Assembly (NCBI RefSeq): GCF_014280875.1 | Contig: NZ_JACLAL010000007.1 | Coordinates: forward strand, 62,001-126,000 | Reading direction: 5' to 3' | DNA: 64,000 nt | Source of the DNA: Paenirhizobium daejeonense | GTDB lineage: Bacteria > Pseudomonadota > Alphaproteobacteria > Rhizobiales > Rhizobiaceae | Part shown: positions 1 to 8,739 of the stretch, piece after piece | Layout of the letters: each line of letters opens with the position of its first letter | Numbering within the stretch: position 1 is the stretch's first letter | Translations under genes and position numbers: made by a program | The notes under the pieces: generated by a model | Told to the model about the DNA's origin: nothing | The model's database searches: none | The model's input: only the letters and a program-made list of their open reading frames with translations

Positions 1-210
1 GGCATCGAAAGCGATCACTTCCGAGTGAAGAAGAACATGCCCAAGATCGGCTGCTTTCAGTCATTTAAAACGGCGCGCCGGACGATCGCTGGGTTCGAAG
101 CGATGTTGTGGCTGCGGAAAGGCTTCGGCTTTTCCGGCGACTGGACCGTCAACGACCAGAATGATCTGCTCGGCCGCATCTTCGGACTTCAAAAGGTTAA
201 CAAATCGTGA
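1..210 (+). CDS. IS6-family transposase, C-terminal part (cut by window edge)
   Basis: Reading from base 1 the frame is open and gives the C-terminal part of a DDE transposase of the IS6 (IS26/IS240-like) family. The segment includes the conserved stretch ESDHFRVKKNMPK, which holds the final catalytic-domain helix, and ends in a family-typical GLQKVNKS tail. About 70 residues are visible; the HTH and the first catalytic Asp residues lie outside. No stop or frameshift is seen in this part, so whether the gene is intact is unknown. An ATG at 25 is internal, not the start. Confidence 0.7.
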   Translation, partial: GIESDHFRVKKNMPKIGCFQSFKTARRTIAGFEAMLWLRKGFGFSGDWTVNDQNDLLGRIFGLQKVNKS

Positions 211-264
211 AACTGCCACCCGTGCTGGGTAGTCTCAGCCTTCTGAGAGGTTTGCGACAAGCCC
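1..264 (+). mobile_element. IS6-family element, 3' end only
   Basis: The window opens inside an IS6-type element. The transposase C-terminus ends at 210, and about 40 bases later a sequence near 251-263 (tttgcgacaagcc) resembles the inverted terminal repeat of IS6-family elements (tttgcaacagagcc on this strand). It abuts the IS3-type remnant that begins at 260, so the IS6 copy appears to have inserted into an older IS3 copy. The left half lies outside the window, so target duplication and completeness cannot be judged. Confidence 0.6.
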
Positions 265-403
265 GTTCGACTACATCGAGATGTTCTGCAACCCGAAACG
301 CAAGCACGTCAGGAACGGGATGCTGTCGCCCGTCGAGTTCGAGAAGCAGCAGAAAATCTAAGCTGAGGGTGTCTACGAAACTCGGGGCGATTCATTGCCC
401 TGA
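260..403 (+). pseudogene. IS3-family OrfB transposase, C-terminal remnant
   Basis: In the frame starting at 260 the translation reads SPFDYIEMFCNPKRKHVRNG and continues to a VEFEKQQKI segment, the typical C-terminus of IS3-family OrfB integrases. A TAA at 359-361 interrupts the frame; the family-typical continuation (AEGVYETRGD) follows in the same frame to a stop at 401-403. The 5' part is missing because the IS6 end abuts it. This is a non-functional fragment. Confidence 0.6.
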
Positions 404-429
404 AGTAGATTACCCCGACAACATCCCCA

Positions 430-456
430 TTGCGGAACCCAAAAATTAGCTATAAT
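430..456 (+). promoter_or_regulatory. Possible sigma70-like promoter before the ECF sigma gene
   Basis: TTGCGG at 430-435 and a perfect TATAAT at 451-456 are separated by 15 bases, shorter than the optimal 17. If used, transcription would start around 463, downstream of a TTG codon at 456. This favours the GTG at 501 as the start of the sigma factor gene. Only the -10 match is strong. Confidence 0.3.
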
Positions 457-500
457 TGGAGCGTAACACTCCAGTTTATGGACGTGACGAGGCTGCCGGC

Positions 501-989
501 GTGACGACGAAGCAAACCGAATTTGAGGCACTTTATGTATCCGAACGCGTCCGCTTGGAAAAGCTCGCGGGGCGCATGATCGGCCGTTCGAATGCCCCCG
601 ACACGGTGCAGGACGTCTTTATGTTGCTTTGGTCCCGAGCAAGGGAGCATGTCTGCCTAACGCCATCCTATCTCTCGCGGGCCACGCAGTTCACGGCAAT
701 CAGCCATCTGCGCGCGGAACGGCGACGCCAGAGCCTTGCAAGTGGGCTCACGGAAGAACAGCATGCGCAGCCGGTGATCCAGCCGGACCAGATCGTGTCG
801 GCGCGTCAGGAGCTTCAGTGCCTGCAGGCGACGATTTCCAATCTTCCGGCCCGCACGCGGCAGGTTTTTTTGCTAAACCGCTTGCATGACTGCAGCTATG
901 ACGAGATCGCGGTCGCGCTGAACATCTCGTATAGCACCGTCGAGCGCGAAATCGCCAGGGCGCTTCTCGCCTGCCGGCAAATGCGATAA
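501..989 (+). CDS. ECF RNA polymerase sigma factor, FecI type
   Basis: An extracytoplasmic-function sigma factor expected to direct RNA polymerase to the adjacent iron-uptake receptor gene. The N-terminal half has region 2, with the DTVQDVFMLLWSRA segment that contacts core enzyme and the -10 element. The C-terminal half has the region 4 helix-turn-helix (YDEIAVALNISYSTVEREI). Its 162 residues fit FecI-type sigmas. GTG at 501 is chosen because GAGG lies about 8 bases before it; a TTG at 456 in the same frame overlaps a TATAAT box and has no clear ribosome binding site. The FecR-type gene follows at 1088, the standard sigma/anti-sigma/receptor order. No anti-sigma is fused to it. Confidence 0.9.
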   Translation: MTTKQTEFEALYVSERVRLEKLAGRMIGRSNAPDTVQDVFMLLWSRAREHVCLTPSYLSRATQFTAISHLRAERRRQSLASGLTEEQHAQPVIQPDQIVSARQELQCLQATISNLPARTRQVFLLNRLHDCSYDEIAVALNISYSTVEREIARALLACRQMR

Positions 990-1087
990 TCGACCGATCA
1001 TGTGAGGGCAGGCGTCGCCGTCGCTCGATATGCTGGTGAGGGGGCTAGTCTTCTCACACCGATTTGCGAATTGAGGCTATCCCATCC

Positions 1088-2080
1088 ATGACGGACCAAA
1101 AGCAGACATCTGCCGATACTACGCGGATCGAGCGGGAGGCGATTGCGTGGTTTACCCGCATGAACGGAAAACCGTCCCACCAGGATCGCCGCGACTTTGA
1201 AGACTGGCTCGACGCCGCGCCCGAGCACCGGACCGCCTTTGAGGGTGTCGAAGGGCTCTGGTCGGATCTCGGCGCATCCATGCAGGTTGGCGGTCGGGTA
1301 GAGGATAGCCTCGCTCTGCCGCTCGAGAAGATCAGCCGGTTGCGAGAACGGCGAGCGGGCCTCAAGGCCAGCGCCGTCATTGTCAGCTGTCTCGCGCTTC
1401 TCATCGCTGGAACCTGGACATTGCTTGAACGGCCCCATCTGCTGCAGGACATGCGAGCGGACGTCGTTTCGCCGCGGGGCGACCGCAAGGCCTTGACGCT
1501 GAGCGACGGCTCACATGTTCTGCTCGATGCTGACAGCGCACTCGATGTCAGGGTTTCGGGTTCGGAGAGACGCGTGCGGTTGCTGCGCGGAACGGCCTTC
1601 TTCCAGATCACGCATACCGGCACGCCTTTCGTCGTCGAAGCCGCGGGCGGTGAAGTCCGCGTTCTCGGCACAGAATTCGACGTGTCGCTCAAGGAAGACC
1701 GGCAGGTCACCGTCACCCTTGCCAAGGGCAGCATCCAAGTCGCCATGATCGGCAGCAGCAAGGATGTCGTCCTCAAGCCGGGGGAGAGTGTCGACTACGG
1801 AACCGGAGGGTTAAGCCTCGTCAAGCAGGCGGTGATCGAGGACGAGATGGCCTGGCATAACGGCCGCTTCATTTTCAACAATGCCCGGCTCGCCGACGTG
1901 CTTGCCCAGATCGGGCGCTATCGCGCCGGTCGCATCGTAATCCTGGGGTTGAGGCTCGGAGAACTGAGGGTCAGCGGCAATATCGAGCTCGACGAGACCG
2001 ATAAAGCGCTTGCCGCCGTACAGTCGACGGTCGGCTTCCGTCTGAACAGCTTTGGCCGCCTGACGATAATCGGCCCCTGA
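1088..2080 (+). CDS. FecR-family transmembrane anti-sigma / signal transducer
   Basis: Inner-membrane protein that in the Fec paradigm binds the sigma factor in the cytoplasm and receives the 'receptor loaded' signal in the periplasm. Residues about 15-60 match the FecR N-terminal domain (EREAIAWFTRMN, FEDWLDAAPEHRTAFE). One membrane helix follows (AVIVSCLALLIAGTWTLL). The periplasmic FecR domain comes next (VVSPRGDRKALTLSDGSHVL, VLGTEFDVSL), and the C-terminus resembles an STN-like fold. Length 330 residues is normal. ATG at 1088 is preferred over an in-frame TTG at 1064, which would add eight unconserved residues. It lies about 100 bases after the sigma gene and before the receptor gene. 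Confidence 0.9.
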   Translation: MTDQKQTSADTTRIEREAIAWFTRMNGKPSHQDRRDFEDWLDAAPEHRTAFEGVEGLWSDLGASMQVGGRVEDSLALPLEKISRLRERRAGLKASAVIVSCLALLIAGTWTLLERPHLLQDMRADVVSPRGDRKALTLSDGSHVLLDADSALDVRVSGSERRVRLLRGTAFFQITHTGTPFVVEAAGGEVRVLGTEFDVSLKEDRQVTVTLAKGSIQVAMIGSSKDVVLKPGESVDYGTGGLSLVKQAVIEDEMAWHNGRFIFNNARLADVLAQIGRYRAGRIVILGLRLGELRVSGNIELDETDKALAAVQSTVGFRLNSFGRLTIIGP

Positions 2081-2087
2081 TTTTTTT
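2054..2087 (+). terminator. Weak terminator-like hairpin at end of fecR-type gene
   Basis: GGCCG (2054-2058) and CGGCC (2071-2075) can pair, and a run of seven T (2081-2087) follows after five bases. The stem is short and overlaps the stop codon region, so it may only attenuate transcription between the sigma/anti-sigma pair and the receptor. Confidence 0.3.
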
Positions 2088-2197
2088 CGGAAAACTTTTG
2101 AGGGTGTGCAGGCTCGACAAGCGATAACTCTGTGAGAGGGCCGCGCGGGGGGACACCTGCTGGCTTCTCTTCAGTTTTATGGCATGAGGGGCGACGG

Positions 2198-4663
2198 ATG
2201 ATGAATATCGGGTTGAGAGGCAGCACGCTGGTTCTGCTTGCGGTAACGGCCATGGCAGGGATTGCCGTAGATGGCGGCGGTTTGAGGCAGGCCGGGGCAC
2301 AGGGACTTGCGGATCGGCAGCACAGTTTCGACATTCCGGCCAAGCCGATTCGACAGGCGATAAACGACATCGTTCGCGCCACCGGCATCAACGTCGTCTT
2401 CCCAGAAACGCCGGCAGCATCGGCGATCGGCCGCAGCGTTCGCGGGTCGATGAGCACGTCGCAGGCGATCGCGACCCTGCTTGCAGGCTCTGGCCTACAG
2501 TACAGCTTCACCAATGCCAACACCGTGACCATCACCGCTCCGTCGCAAGCGGCCAATGCCGGCGCCACCGGCGGCGACGCGACCATGCTTGCGCCGATCG
2601 TCGTCACCGCCCAGGCTGCCGGCACCAACGGCTATGTCGCGGAAACGAGCACGACCGGGACCAAGACGGACACAGCCATCCTCGAAGTCCCGCAGACGAT
2701 CAATGTCGTTACGCGCAAGGAAATGGACGACCGCGGCGTCACGGATTTCAATTCCGCTGTCGCCTATACACCTGGCGTTCGCATGATCGATTATCCCGGC
2801 GGCCAGGGCATGCCCGATATCTACCTGCGCGGCTTCCGGGCGATCGGACAGTTCGCCAACTACCGCGACGGCCTGCGTAACGGCTTCAACAGCTATGACA
2901 GCGACATAGAGATGTACGCCTTTGACAGGCTCGACGTGCTGAAGGGCCCCTCGTCTATCCTCTACGGTCAGGCGACACCGGGAGGCCTGGTAAATGCCAC
3001 CACGAAGCGCCCGACGGAAGACTCGTTGCGGGAAGTTCAAGTCCAGTACGGAAGCTTTGCCAGGAAACAGGCGGCGGTCGATTTGGGCGGCCCCGTCAAC
3101 GATGACGGCATCTTCCTCTATCGCCTGACGGGCCTTTATCGCGACAGCGGTACCCAGATCGATCATTCGCCCGACGACAGCCTCTATATCGCGCCGGCCT
3201 TTACCTGGAAGCCGGACGACGCAACGAGCCTGACCCTGCTTGCCAATTACCAGAAGACCACCAAGGGCGGCGCCGAACAAAGCCTGCCAATGGACAACAC
3301 GATCTTCGACAAGGGGGTGCGTATCCCGTCCAGCACCTACCTGGGCGTGCCCGGCCTCACCGAATGGAAGGTCCAGAACACATCCATCGGCACCGAGTTC
3401 AGGCATGAATTCGACAATGGCTGGACCTATAGTCAAAACGCCCGATATTCCCATTCAAAGGTCGACTATACCGCCGGCTTCATCTGGGATTGGCCGACCG
3501 CGCTGGTCGATGGCCACTTCGCCAATATCGGCACACAGAAGCGCCCGAAGGCCACCGACAGCTTCCTGTTCGACAACAATATCAGCGGCGAGGTCGAGAC
3601 CGGCCCCGTTACCCACACCATCACGTTAGGTGCCGATTACGGCTACTATTCCGGTAAGGAAAAGCGCTCCAACTCGTCCAACTTCATCACCATCGACATA
3701 TTCGATCCGGTCTATGACGGATCGGGCCTGACCTACGATCCGCTCTGGGTGGATGAAAAGGTCACGACCTCGCAGTTTGGCGTCTATGCGCAAGACCAGT
3801 TGAAGTTCGACAATTGGATCCTGTCGCTCGGTGGCCGCTATGACTGGGTGAAGGGCAAGGTCTACGACTATCTTTCCAAAAGCGAGATGAAGACCGACGA
3901 CGCGGCTTTCAGCGGTCGCATCGGTCTCGGTTACACCTTCGACAACGGCGTCGTTCCCTATGTCAGCTACTCGACCTCTTTCCAGCCGGACTCGTCGATA
4001 GACTTTTCGGGCAATCCCTTCAAGCCGACGACAGGCCAGCAATACGAGGTTGGCGTCAAATACCAGCCGATTGGCTGGAACGCGCTCTTCACCGCCTCGG
4101 TTTTCCAGATCACCCAACAGAACGTCTCAACGGCCGACCCGGTACATATCGGTTATGCCGTGCAGCAAGGCGAAGTGCGCTCGCGCGGCTTCGAGCTCGA
4201 AGCCAAGGCAAGCCTGACCGACGAACTCAGCCTGACCGCTGGTTATTCCTATACCGATGCGCGCATTACTGAAGACAATCCGAATACAAGCGGCGTCAGC
4301 GCGGTCGGATCGCGCTCGCCATCGGTACCTTATCACACCGGCTCACTATGGCTGTATTACGATATCCAAGATGCCACCCTTGACGGCCTGAAACTCGGCG
4401 CTGGTCTGCGTTATGTCGGCAGTTCGATGGCGGTAATGGACACGTCGACCGGATCGCAGGTCAAGGTTCCCGGCCACACGCTTCTCGACGCCTCGATTTC
4501 TTACGACTTCGGCGCCAAGAATCCCGATCTCAAGGGGCTGACGCTGGCGCTCAGTGGCACCAATCTGACCGACGAAAAGTATTTTACGCCCGGCTTCTAT
4601 TCCGACACCGTTCTCTACGGCAATCGCCGGACGATCAATGCAACGCTGTCCTACAAATGGTAA
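2198..4663 (+). CDS. TonB-dependent siderophore receptor with N-terminal signalling (STN) domain
   Basis: Outer-membrane, TonB-energised receptor for a ferric siderophore, able to signal to the FecR/FecI pair. After a signal peptide ending near QAGAQG there is a secretin/TonB STN domain (FDIPAKPIRQAINDIVRATG), the mark of transducing receptors. A plug domain follows (EVPQTINVVTRKEMDDRGV, LDVLKGPSSILYGQATPGGL), then a beta barrel ending in an aromatic-terminal strand (TINATLSYKW). About 822 residues, normal for FpvA/FoxA-like receptors. ATG at 2198 has GAGGGG upstream; an in-frame GTG at 2132 would extend before the signal peptide. Its 3' end overlaps the binding-protein gene by 26 bases. The transport genes downstream suggest a hydroxamate-like siderophore; the exact ligand cannot be read from sequence. 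Confidence 0.92.
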   Translation: MMNIGLRGSTLVLLAVTAMAGIAVDGGGLRQAGAQGLADRQHSFDIPAKPIRQAINDIVRATGINVVFPETPAASAIGRSVRGSMSTSQAIATLLAGSGLQYSFTNANTVTITAPSQAANAGATGGDATMLAPIVVTAQAAGTNGYVAETSTTGTKTDTAILEVPQTINVVTRKEMDDRGVTDFNSAVAYTPGVRMIDYPGGQGMPDIYLRGFRAIGQFANYRDGLRNGFNSYDSDIEMYAFDRLDVLKGPSSILYGQATPGGLVNATTKRPTEDSLREVQVQYGSFARKQAAVDLGGPVNDDGIFLYRLTGLYRDSGTQIDHSPDDSLYIAPAFTWKPDDATSLTLLANYQKTTKGGAEQSLPMDNTIFDKGVRIPSSTYLGVPGLTEWKVQNTSIGTEFRHEFDNGWTYSQNARYSHSKVDYTAGFIWDWPTALVDGHFANIGTQKRPKATDSFLFDNNISGEVETGPVTHTITLGADYGYYSGKEKRSNSSNFITIDIFDPVYDGSGLTYDPLWVDEKVTTSQFGVYAQDQLKFDNWILSLGGRYDWVKGKVYDYLSKSEMKTDDAAFSGRIGLGYTFDNGVVPYVSYSTSFQPDSSIDFSGNPFKPTTGQQYEVGVKYQPIGWNALFTASVFQITQQNVSTADPVHIGYAVQQGEVRSRGFELEAKASLTDELSLTAGYSYTDARITEDNPNTSGVSAVGSRSPSVPYHTGSLWLYYDIQDATLDGLKLGAGLRYVGSSMAVMDTSTGSQVKVPGHTLLDASISYDFGAKNPDLKGLTLALSGTNLTDEKYFTPGFYSDTVLYGNRRTINATLSYKW

Positions 4664-5579
4664 GCACTTGATCGGGTGTACAGCAATAGACCATTCCCTC
4701 CCCCGCCGAGCGTTTCTCGGCGGGATGATGTCACTTCCTCTCCCATTCTCTGTGGCCTCAGCGGGCCAGCCTCGGCGGATCGCTGCTCTGGATTGGACCA
4801 GTGCGCAAAACTTGCTGGCACTCGGTGCCAATGTCGTCGCACTGCCCGAACTCCACCGTTACCGCGAACGTGTCGTTGAACCGCAGCCACAGCCGGGGAC
4901 TTACGATCTCGGCCTGCGCTCGGAGCCAAACCTTGAGCTTCTCGACAGTCTGGCGCCGGACCTGATCGTCATGCATCCCGAACTCGAGACCCTTCGCCCC
5001 AGCCTCAATACGATCGCGACGGTAACCGTCTTCGATCCCGATGCAAGCGGCGATACCGATCGTAGCGACAGGCTTTCGGACGCTCGCCAGAACCTCAACA
5101 ACCTCGCCCGCTCCATTACCATGCCGGATGCCTTTGCCGCCTCTATGAATGCCTTCGAGGCTGCGATTGCCGAGGCCGCAACGCGGCTGCGAGGTCACGA
5201 CGGGCGACCCGCCTATATCGTCACCCTGATGGACACGCGCCGTGCGCTTGTCTTTGGCAGGAACAGCCTTTTTCAGAGCGTGTTCGACTTGTTCTCGATC
5301 GAGAATGCCTGGGACGGCCCGACCTCTCCTTATGGTCATACCACGATCACGCTCGACGCGCTTGCCGGCCGCCCTGATGCAAGCCTGCTGTCGATCGGCC
5401 GGGAAAGCCGGCAGCTTCTCACATCTGCGCTTCGATCGCCCGTTGTCGCCAGCCTTCCCTATGTCCGGGAAAATCGTGCGGTGGCGATCGATGACGTTCT
5501 GTTCTATGGCGGCCTGCCTTCGGCGCAGCGTTTTGCCCGGCTGGCATCCATGGCGCTTTCGGGTACGGCCTCTCAATGA
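4638..5579 (+). CDS. Iron-siderophore ABC transporter substrate-binding protein (FhuD/FecB-like)
   Basis: Periplasmic binding protein that would carry the ferric siderophore from the receptor to the permease. A twin-arginine signal is visible near the N-terminus (RRAFLGGMMSLPLPFSVASA). The mature part has the class III binding-protein pattern (RRIAALDWTSAQNLLALGA; a SEPNLELLDSLAPDLIVMHP segment). It overlaps the receptor gene and ends in an ATGA overlap with the permease, so the three are probably co-translated. ATG at 4638 is the annotated start; an in-frame TTG at 4668 is possible and would leave a shorter Tat leader. 313 residues is usual. Confidence 0.88.
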   Translation: MQRCPTNGKHLIGCTAIDHSLPRRAFLGGMMSLPLPFSVASAGQPRRIAALDWTSAQNLLALGANVVALPELHRYRERVVEPQPQPGTYDLGLRSEPNLELLDSLAPDLIVMHPELETLRPSLNTIATVTVFDPDASGDTDRSDRLSDARQNLNNLARSITMPDAFAASMNAFEAAIAEAATRLRGHDGRPAYIVTLMDTRRALVFGRNSLFQSVFDLFSIENAWDGPTSPYGHTTITLDALAGRPDASLLSIGRESRQLLTSALRSPVVASLPYVRENRAVAIDDVLFYGGLPSAQRFARLASMALSGTASQ

Positions 5580-7558
5580 AATTCGTCGCCGCTCTGCGCC
5601 ATCCGGCAGTCTTGCTCTGCCTCCTCGGGCTGCTCGCAGCGATCTGCAGCCTGCGCAACATCCTGGCGGTCATGCCGTCGGATGCAGGTTTCGGCACGCT
5701 CCTCTTTCCCGATCCGGCAAACACGGCCGAACTGCTGTTGCATTACGCCGTCCTGCCGCGCATCGTGATGGCGTTGATCGCCGGCGGGGCGCTTGGCCTT
5801 TCCGGCGCGCTCCTGCAACGCATCCTCAAGAATCCCTTGGCCGAACCGGCAACGCTCGGCGTTTCAGCGGGCGCCTATCTGATGCTCGCGATAACAGGCG
5901 TCTTCGCCCCCTCTATCTTGCTCGTCGCGCAGGAATGGATTGCAATCGCCGGCGCAGTGCTGGCACTCGTCTCTGTCCTCGGACTATCCTGGAATGGCGG
6001 TCTGGCGCCGGAAACCGTGACACTGTCCGGCCTGATCGTCACCCTTTACTGCGGCACGGCGAGCGCCGTTCTGACCCTGTTCAACCACGACCTGCTGCTG
6101 GGCCTATTCATATGGGGTGCGGGTTATCTCGACCAGCAGGACTGGGCCGGCGTGCTTTTCCTTGCGCCTCGCCTCGCCTTTCTGGCGGCCGCCGTGGCCC
6201 TCATCGCGCGCCCGCTGACAATCCTTTCACTCGATGAGCGGAGCGCCCGCAGCCTCGGCCTGTCCACGACAACGTTCCGCATTGTCGCGCTGGCCCTGGC
6301 TGCAGCGCTGACGGGGCTGGTGACAGCATGGGTCGGGATCATCAGTTTCATCGGGCTCGCTGCCCCGGCAATCGCGGCCGGCCTCGGCATGCGGCGCATC
6401 GGCGGGTCGGCCTTGTGGTCAAGCCTGATCGGTGGTCTGCTTCTTCTGCTGACCGACCAAATCGTACTCGCCTTCCCGGTCACCTACAGGCTTTTTCCAG
6501 TCGGCACCATGACAGCCCTTCTGGCGGCGCCCTTGCTGATGGTGATGATCCTGCGCCTGAGGCCGGTACCTATGTCTGAACGCAGCCCGCAGCCTTCGCC
6601 ACGGCATGTAATACGCGTTCCCCTGCTGCTTGCAGGTCTGCTCATCGCTGTGGTTCCAGCTCTCTGGCTCGCCGTTGCTTTTGGGCGCGGTTTGGATGGC
6701 TGGGTGCTGGCCGACGGCGACACGTTGGCAAAGCTCGCAGCCTGGCGATTGCCGCGAGCACTTTCGGCATTCGCCGGCGGCGCGATGCTGGCGCTCGCCG
6801 GAGCCATTCTGCAGCGCATGACGGCAAATCCGCTCGCCTCTCCCGAAATTCTCGGTGTGTCCTCCGGTGCGCTGGTTTGCATCATCGCCTTCATCCTGAC
6901 GGTCTCGACGCCGACTCGCTGGGGACAGATCGGCGCGGGTGCCGCCGGAGCGCTTGCGATGCTCATCGCCATGCTGATCCTTTCCAACCGTCCGGGATAT
7001 AGCGGCAACCGGTTGCTGTTACTCGGGATTTCGCTGAGTTCGATTTCGAGCTTCATCGTCGCGGTGCTCATGACCAGCCAAGATCCACGCCTCGGACAAT
7101 TGCTGAGCTGGCTCTCCGGCTCGACCTATGCCGTGACCGCTTCTGATACCGCCGTATCGGTGGCTGTTACGGTCCTTTGCTGCCTGATCATTCCGCTGAT
7201 CGCCCGATGGCTTGCCCTTCTTTCGCTTGGCGAGAACGCCGCGGCCTCACTCGGCCTTCCCCTGATCAGAAGCCGATCGGTCCTGTTTTCGATCGCGGCC
7301 GTCCTGACCGCTACCGCGACGACGCTTGTCGGGCCCTTCAGCTTCTCCGGCCTCATGGGGCCGCATCTCGCCGGTCTGATCGGATTTCGGCGTGCGGCAA
7401 GTCACCTCCTTGCATCCGCGCTGATCGGTGGACTTGTTCTCCTCATCGCCGACTGGGCCGGTCGCAATCTCATCTTCCCCTACCAGATCCCGGCCGGCCT
7501 GCTGGCCACACTGATTGGAGGGCCTTTCCTGCTTTTGCTCATCGGGAGAAAGGCATGA
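5576..7558 (+). CDS. fhuB: Double-length iron(III)-hydroxamate ABC transporter permease, FhuB type
   Basis: Inner-membrane permease with two fused FecCD-type halves in 660 residues, as in FhuB. Each half repeats the family motifs: LPRIVMALIAGGALGLSGAL with NPLAEPATLGVSAG in the first, LPRALSAFAGGAMLALAGAI with NPLASPEILGVSSG in the second. Each half ends with a GLAAP/GPHLAG-type loop near the ATPase-coupling helix. About 18-20 membrane segments are apparent. It begins in an ATGA overlap with the binding-protein gene. The FhuC-like ATPase normally needed is absent downstream, where there is a short non-coding stretch and a dead IS element. Transport must use an ATPase encoded elsewhere, or the system was truncated. 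Confidence 0.93.
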   Translation: MKFVAALRHPAVLLCLLGLLAAICSLRNILAVMPSDAGFGTLLFPDPANTAELLLHYAVLPRIVMALIAGGALGLSGALLQRILKNPLAEPATLGVSAGAYLMLAITGVFAPSILLVAQEWIAIAGAVLALVSVLGLSWNGGLAPETVTLSGLIVTLYCGTASAVLTLFNHDLLLGLFIWGAGYLDQQDWAGVLFLAPRLAFLAAAVALIARPLTILSLDERSARSLGLSTTTFRIVALALAAALTGLVTAWVGIISFIGLAAPAIAAGLGMRRIGGSALWSSLIGGLLLLLTDQIVLAFPVTYRLFPVGTMTALLAAPLLMVMILRLRPVPMSERSPQPSPRHVIRVPLLLAGLLIAVVPALWLAVAFGRGLDGWVLADGDTLAKLAAWRLPRALSAFAGGAMLALAGAILQRMTANPLASPEILGVSSGALVCIIAFILTVSTPTRWGQIGAGAAGALAMLIAMLILSNRPGYSGNRLLLLGISLSSISSFIVAVLMTSQDPRLGQLLSWLSGSTYAVTASDTAVSVAVTVLCCLIIPLIARWLALLSLGENAAASLGLPLIRSRSVLFSIAAVLTATATTLVGPFSFSGLMGPHLAGLIGFRRAASHLLASALIGGLVLLIADWAGRNLIFPYQIPAGLLATLIGGPFLLLLIGRKA

Positions 7559-7854
7559 GGAAAAGGAGGAGTTTCCGACCCCTCACGGTACTCTCCTCGG
7601 AACGGATTGCTCCGAGAATGTAATGGCTGCGGCTGGCGGGAACGGACCTTGGCCATTTCGACGCGGATACCAACCTGCACGCCCGCCTGCATGTGCCCGC
7701 GCAATGGGACAGAGGCGAGCATGGCTAGATTCCGGTCATTCCCCCACTAGGGATGCACCCAGGCCGACCTCGTCGCGACCCGCTGCTATACCCATACGTA
7801 CAATAGATGCCCGCGCCAGTTGGCTTGATATCGATTTCGCTCTGCACGCTTGCG
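7559..7854. other. No recognised gene between permease and IS6 copy
   Basis: A 22-codon ORF (ATG at 7555, stop at 7621-7623) overlaps the permease stop in an ATGA arrangement but resembles nothing I know and is not the start of an ATPase. CTCGGA and TCCGAG near 7596-7616 can form a small hairpin. The minus strand is open over 7480-7722 but shows no family motif. The stretch probably holds debris left by the IS insertion. Confidence 0.5.
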
Positions 7855-8739
7855 GGCTCTGTTGCAAAAATCGCGTTGATGCCGAAAGAACGCCGGCAAT
7901 TTTCAGGGAGACCTTTGATGAGTGATTTCAAGTGGCGTCCCTTTCAGGGTGAAGTGATCTTGTGAGCGGTTCGCTGGTATTGCCGCTATGGGGTTAGCTA
8001 CCGCGATCTTGAGCAGATGATGGGCGAACCGGGCGTGGCGGTCGATCATTCCACGATCTATCGAGAGGTCCAGAAATATGCGCCAGAAATTGAACGGCGG
8101 CTACGCTGGCATTAGCGCCGGCCTCAATCGACGAGTTGGCGGGTCGATGAGACCTATGTGAGAGTTTGCGGCAAATGGACTTACCTGTATCGGTCTGTCG
8201 ACAAGTTCGGCAACACCATCGATTTCTATCTATCGCCGACCCGCAATGCCAAGGCAGCGAAGCGATTTCTCGGCAAGGCCCTGAATGGCTGGAAGGATTG
8301 GGAAAAGCCAACGGTCATTAACACCGACAAGGCGCCGACCTATGGTATCGCGCTCTCCGAGCTGAGAGCCGAAGGCAAATGCCCAAAGGAGCTGGTGCAC
8401 CGGTAGGTCAAGTATCTGAATAACGTGGTTGAGGCGGATCATGGCAAGCTGAAGCAGCTGATCAAACCGGTCAGAGGGTTCAGGACCTTGAAAACGGCCT
8501 ATGCGACGATCAAGAGCTTCGAAGTTATGCGGGCCCTACGCAAGGGCCAGGCAGCGGCTTTCAATCTAACCGGCGATATCAGTGGCGAAGCTCGCATCGT
8601 TGAACGAGCCTTCGGGATTGCGCCCAGCGCCCTTACCGAAGTTGTGGTAATCCTCGTCCAGAATCTTGGCACCAAACCCGTGTGATTGAAGTGTACGAAA
8701 GTCCCTTCTCAGCCATCCGAATTTATTCGCAACAAAGCC
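7855..8739 (+). mobile_element. Complete but dead IS6-family insertion sequence
   Basis: Left end GGCTCTGTTGCAAA (from 7855) and right end TTCGCAACAAAGCC (to 8739) are imperfect inverted repeats of the IS6 type. About 885 bases and one transposase frame fit the family. Complementarity extends outwards (cttgcgg on the left, ccgcaag on the right). The flanking octamers CGCTTGCG and GCAAGAAC do not match, so no target duplication is visible, which suggests recombination or loss of one flank. The transposase has three stops. Confidence 0.8.
7918..8685 (+). pseudogene. IS6-family transposase with three in-frame stops
   Basis: A single continuous reading frame from ATG 7918 to TGA 8685 encodes a full-length IS6 transposase: N-terminal MSDFKWRPFQG, helix-turn-helix region HSTIYREVQKYAPEIERRL, catalytic motifs WRVDETYVRV and NTDKAPTYGIAL, then VVEADHGKLKQLI holding the final Glu region. 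It is broken by TGA at 7963-7965 and TAG at 8113-8115, both at positions that are Trp in relatives, and TAG at 8404-8406, where relatives have Gln. All three fit single G-to-A or C-to-T transitions and no frameshift is present, so decay looks recent and point-mutational. Confidence 0.85.

Noticed and set aside
2495..3454. 319-residue minus-strand ORF opposite the TonB receptor
   Set aside because: It has no family motif and follows codon bias of the opposite strand gene; it is an antisense shadow.
5242..6237. 331-residue plus-strand ORF across binding protein and permease
   Set aside because: Crosses two clearly coding genes in a different frame, with Arg/Pro-rich composition typical of a shadow.
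7480..7722. Minus-strand ORF after the permease as a gene
   Set aside because: It overlaps the permease end, contains no recognised motif and has no ribosome binding site.
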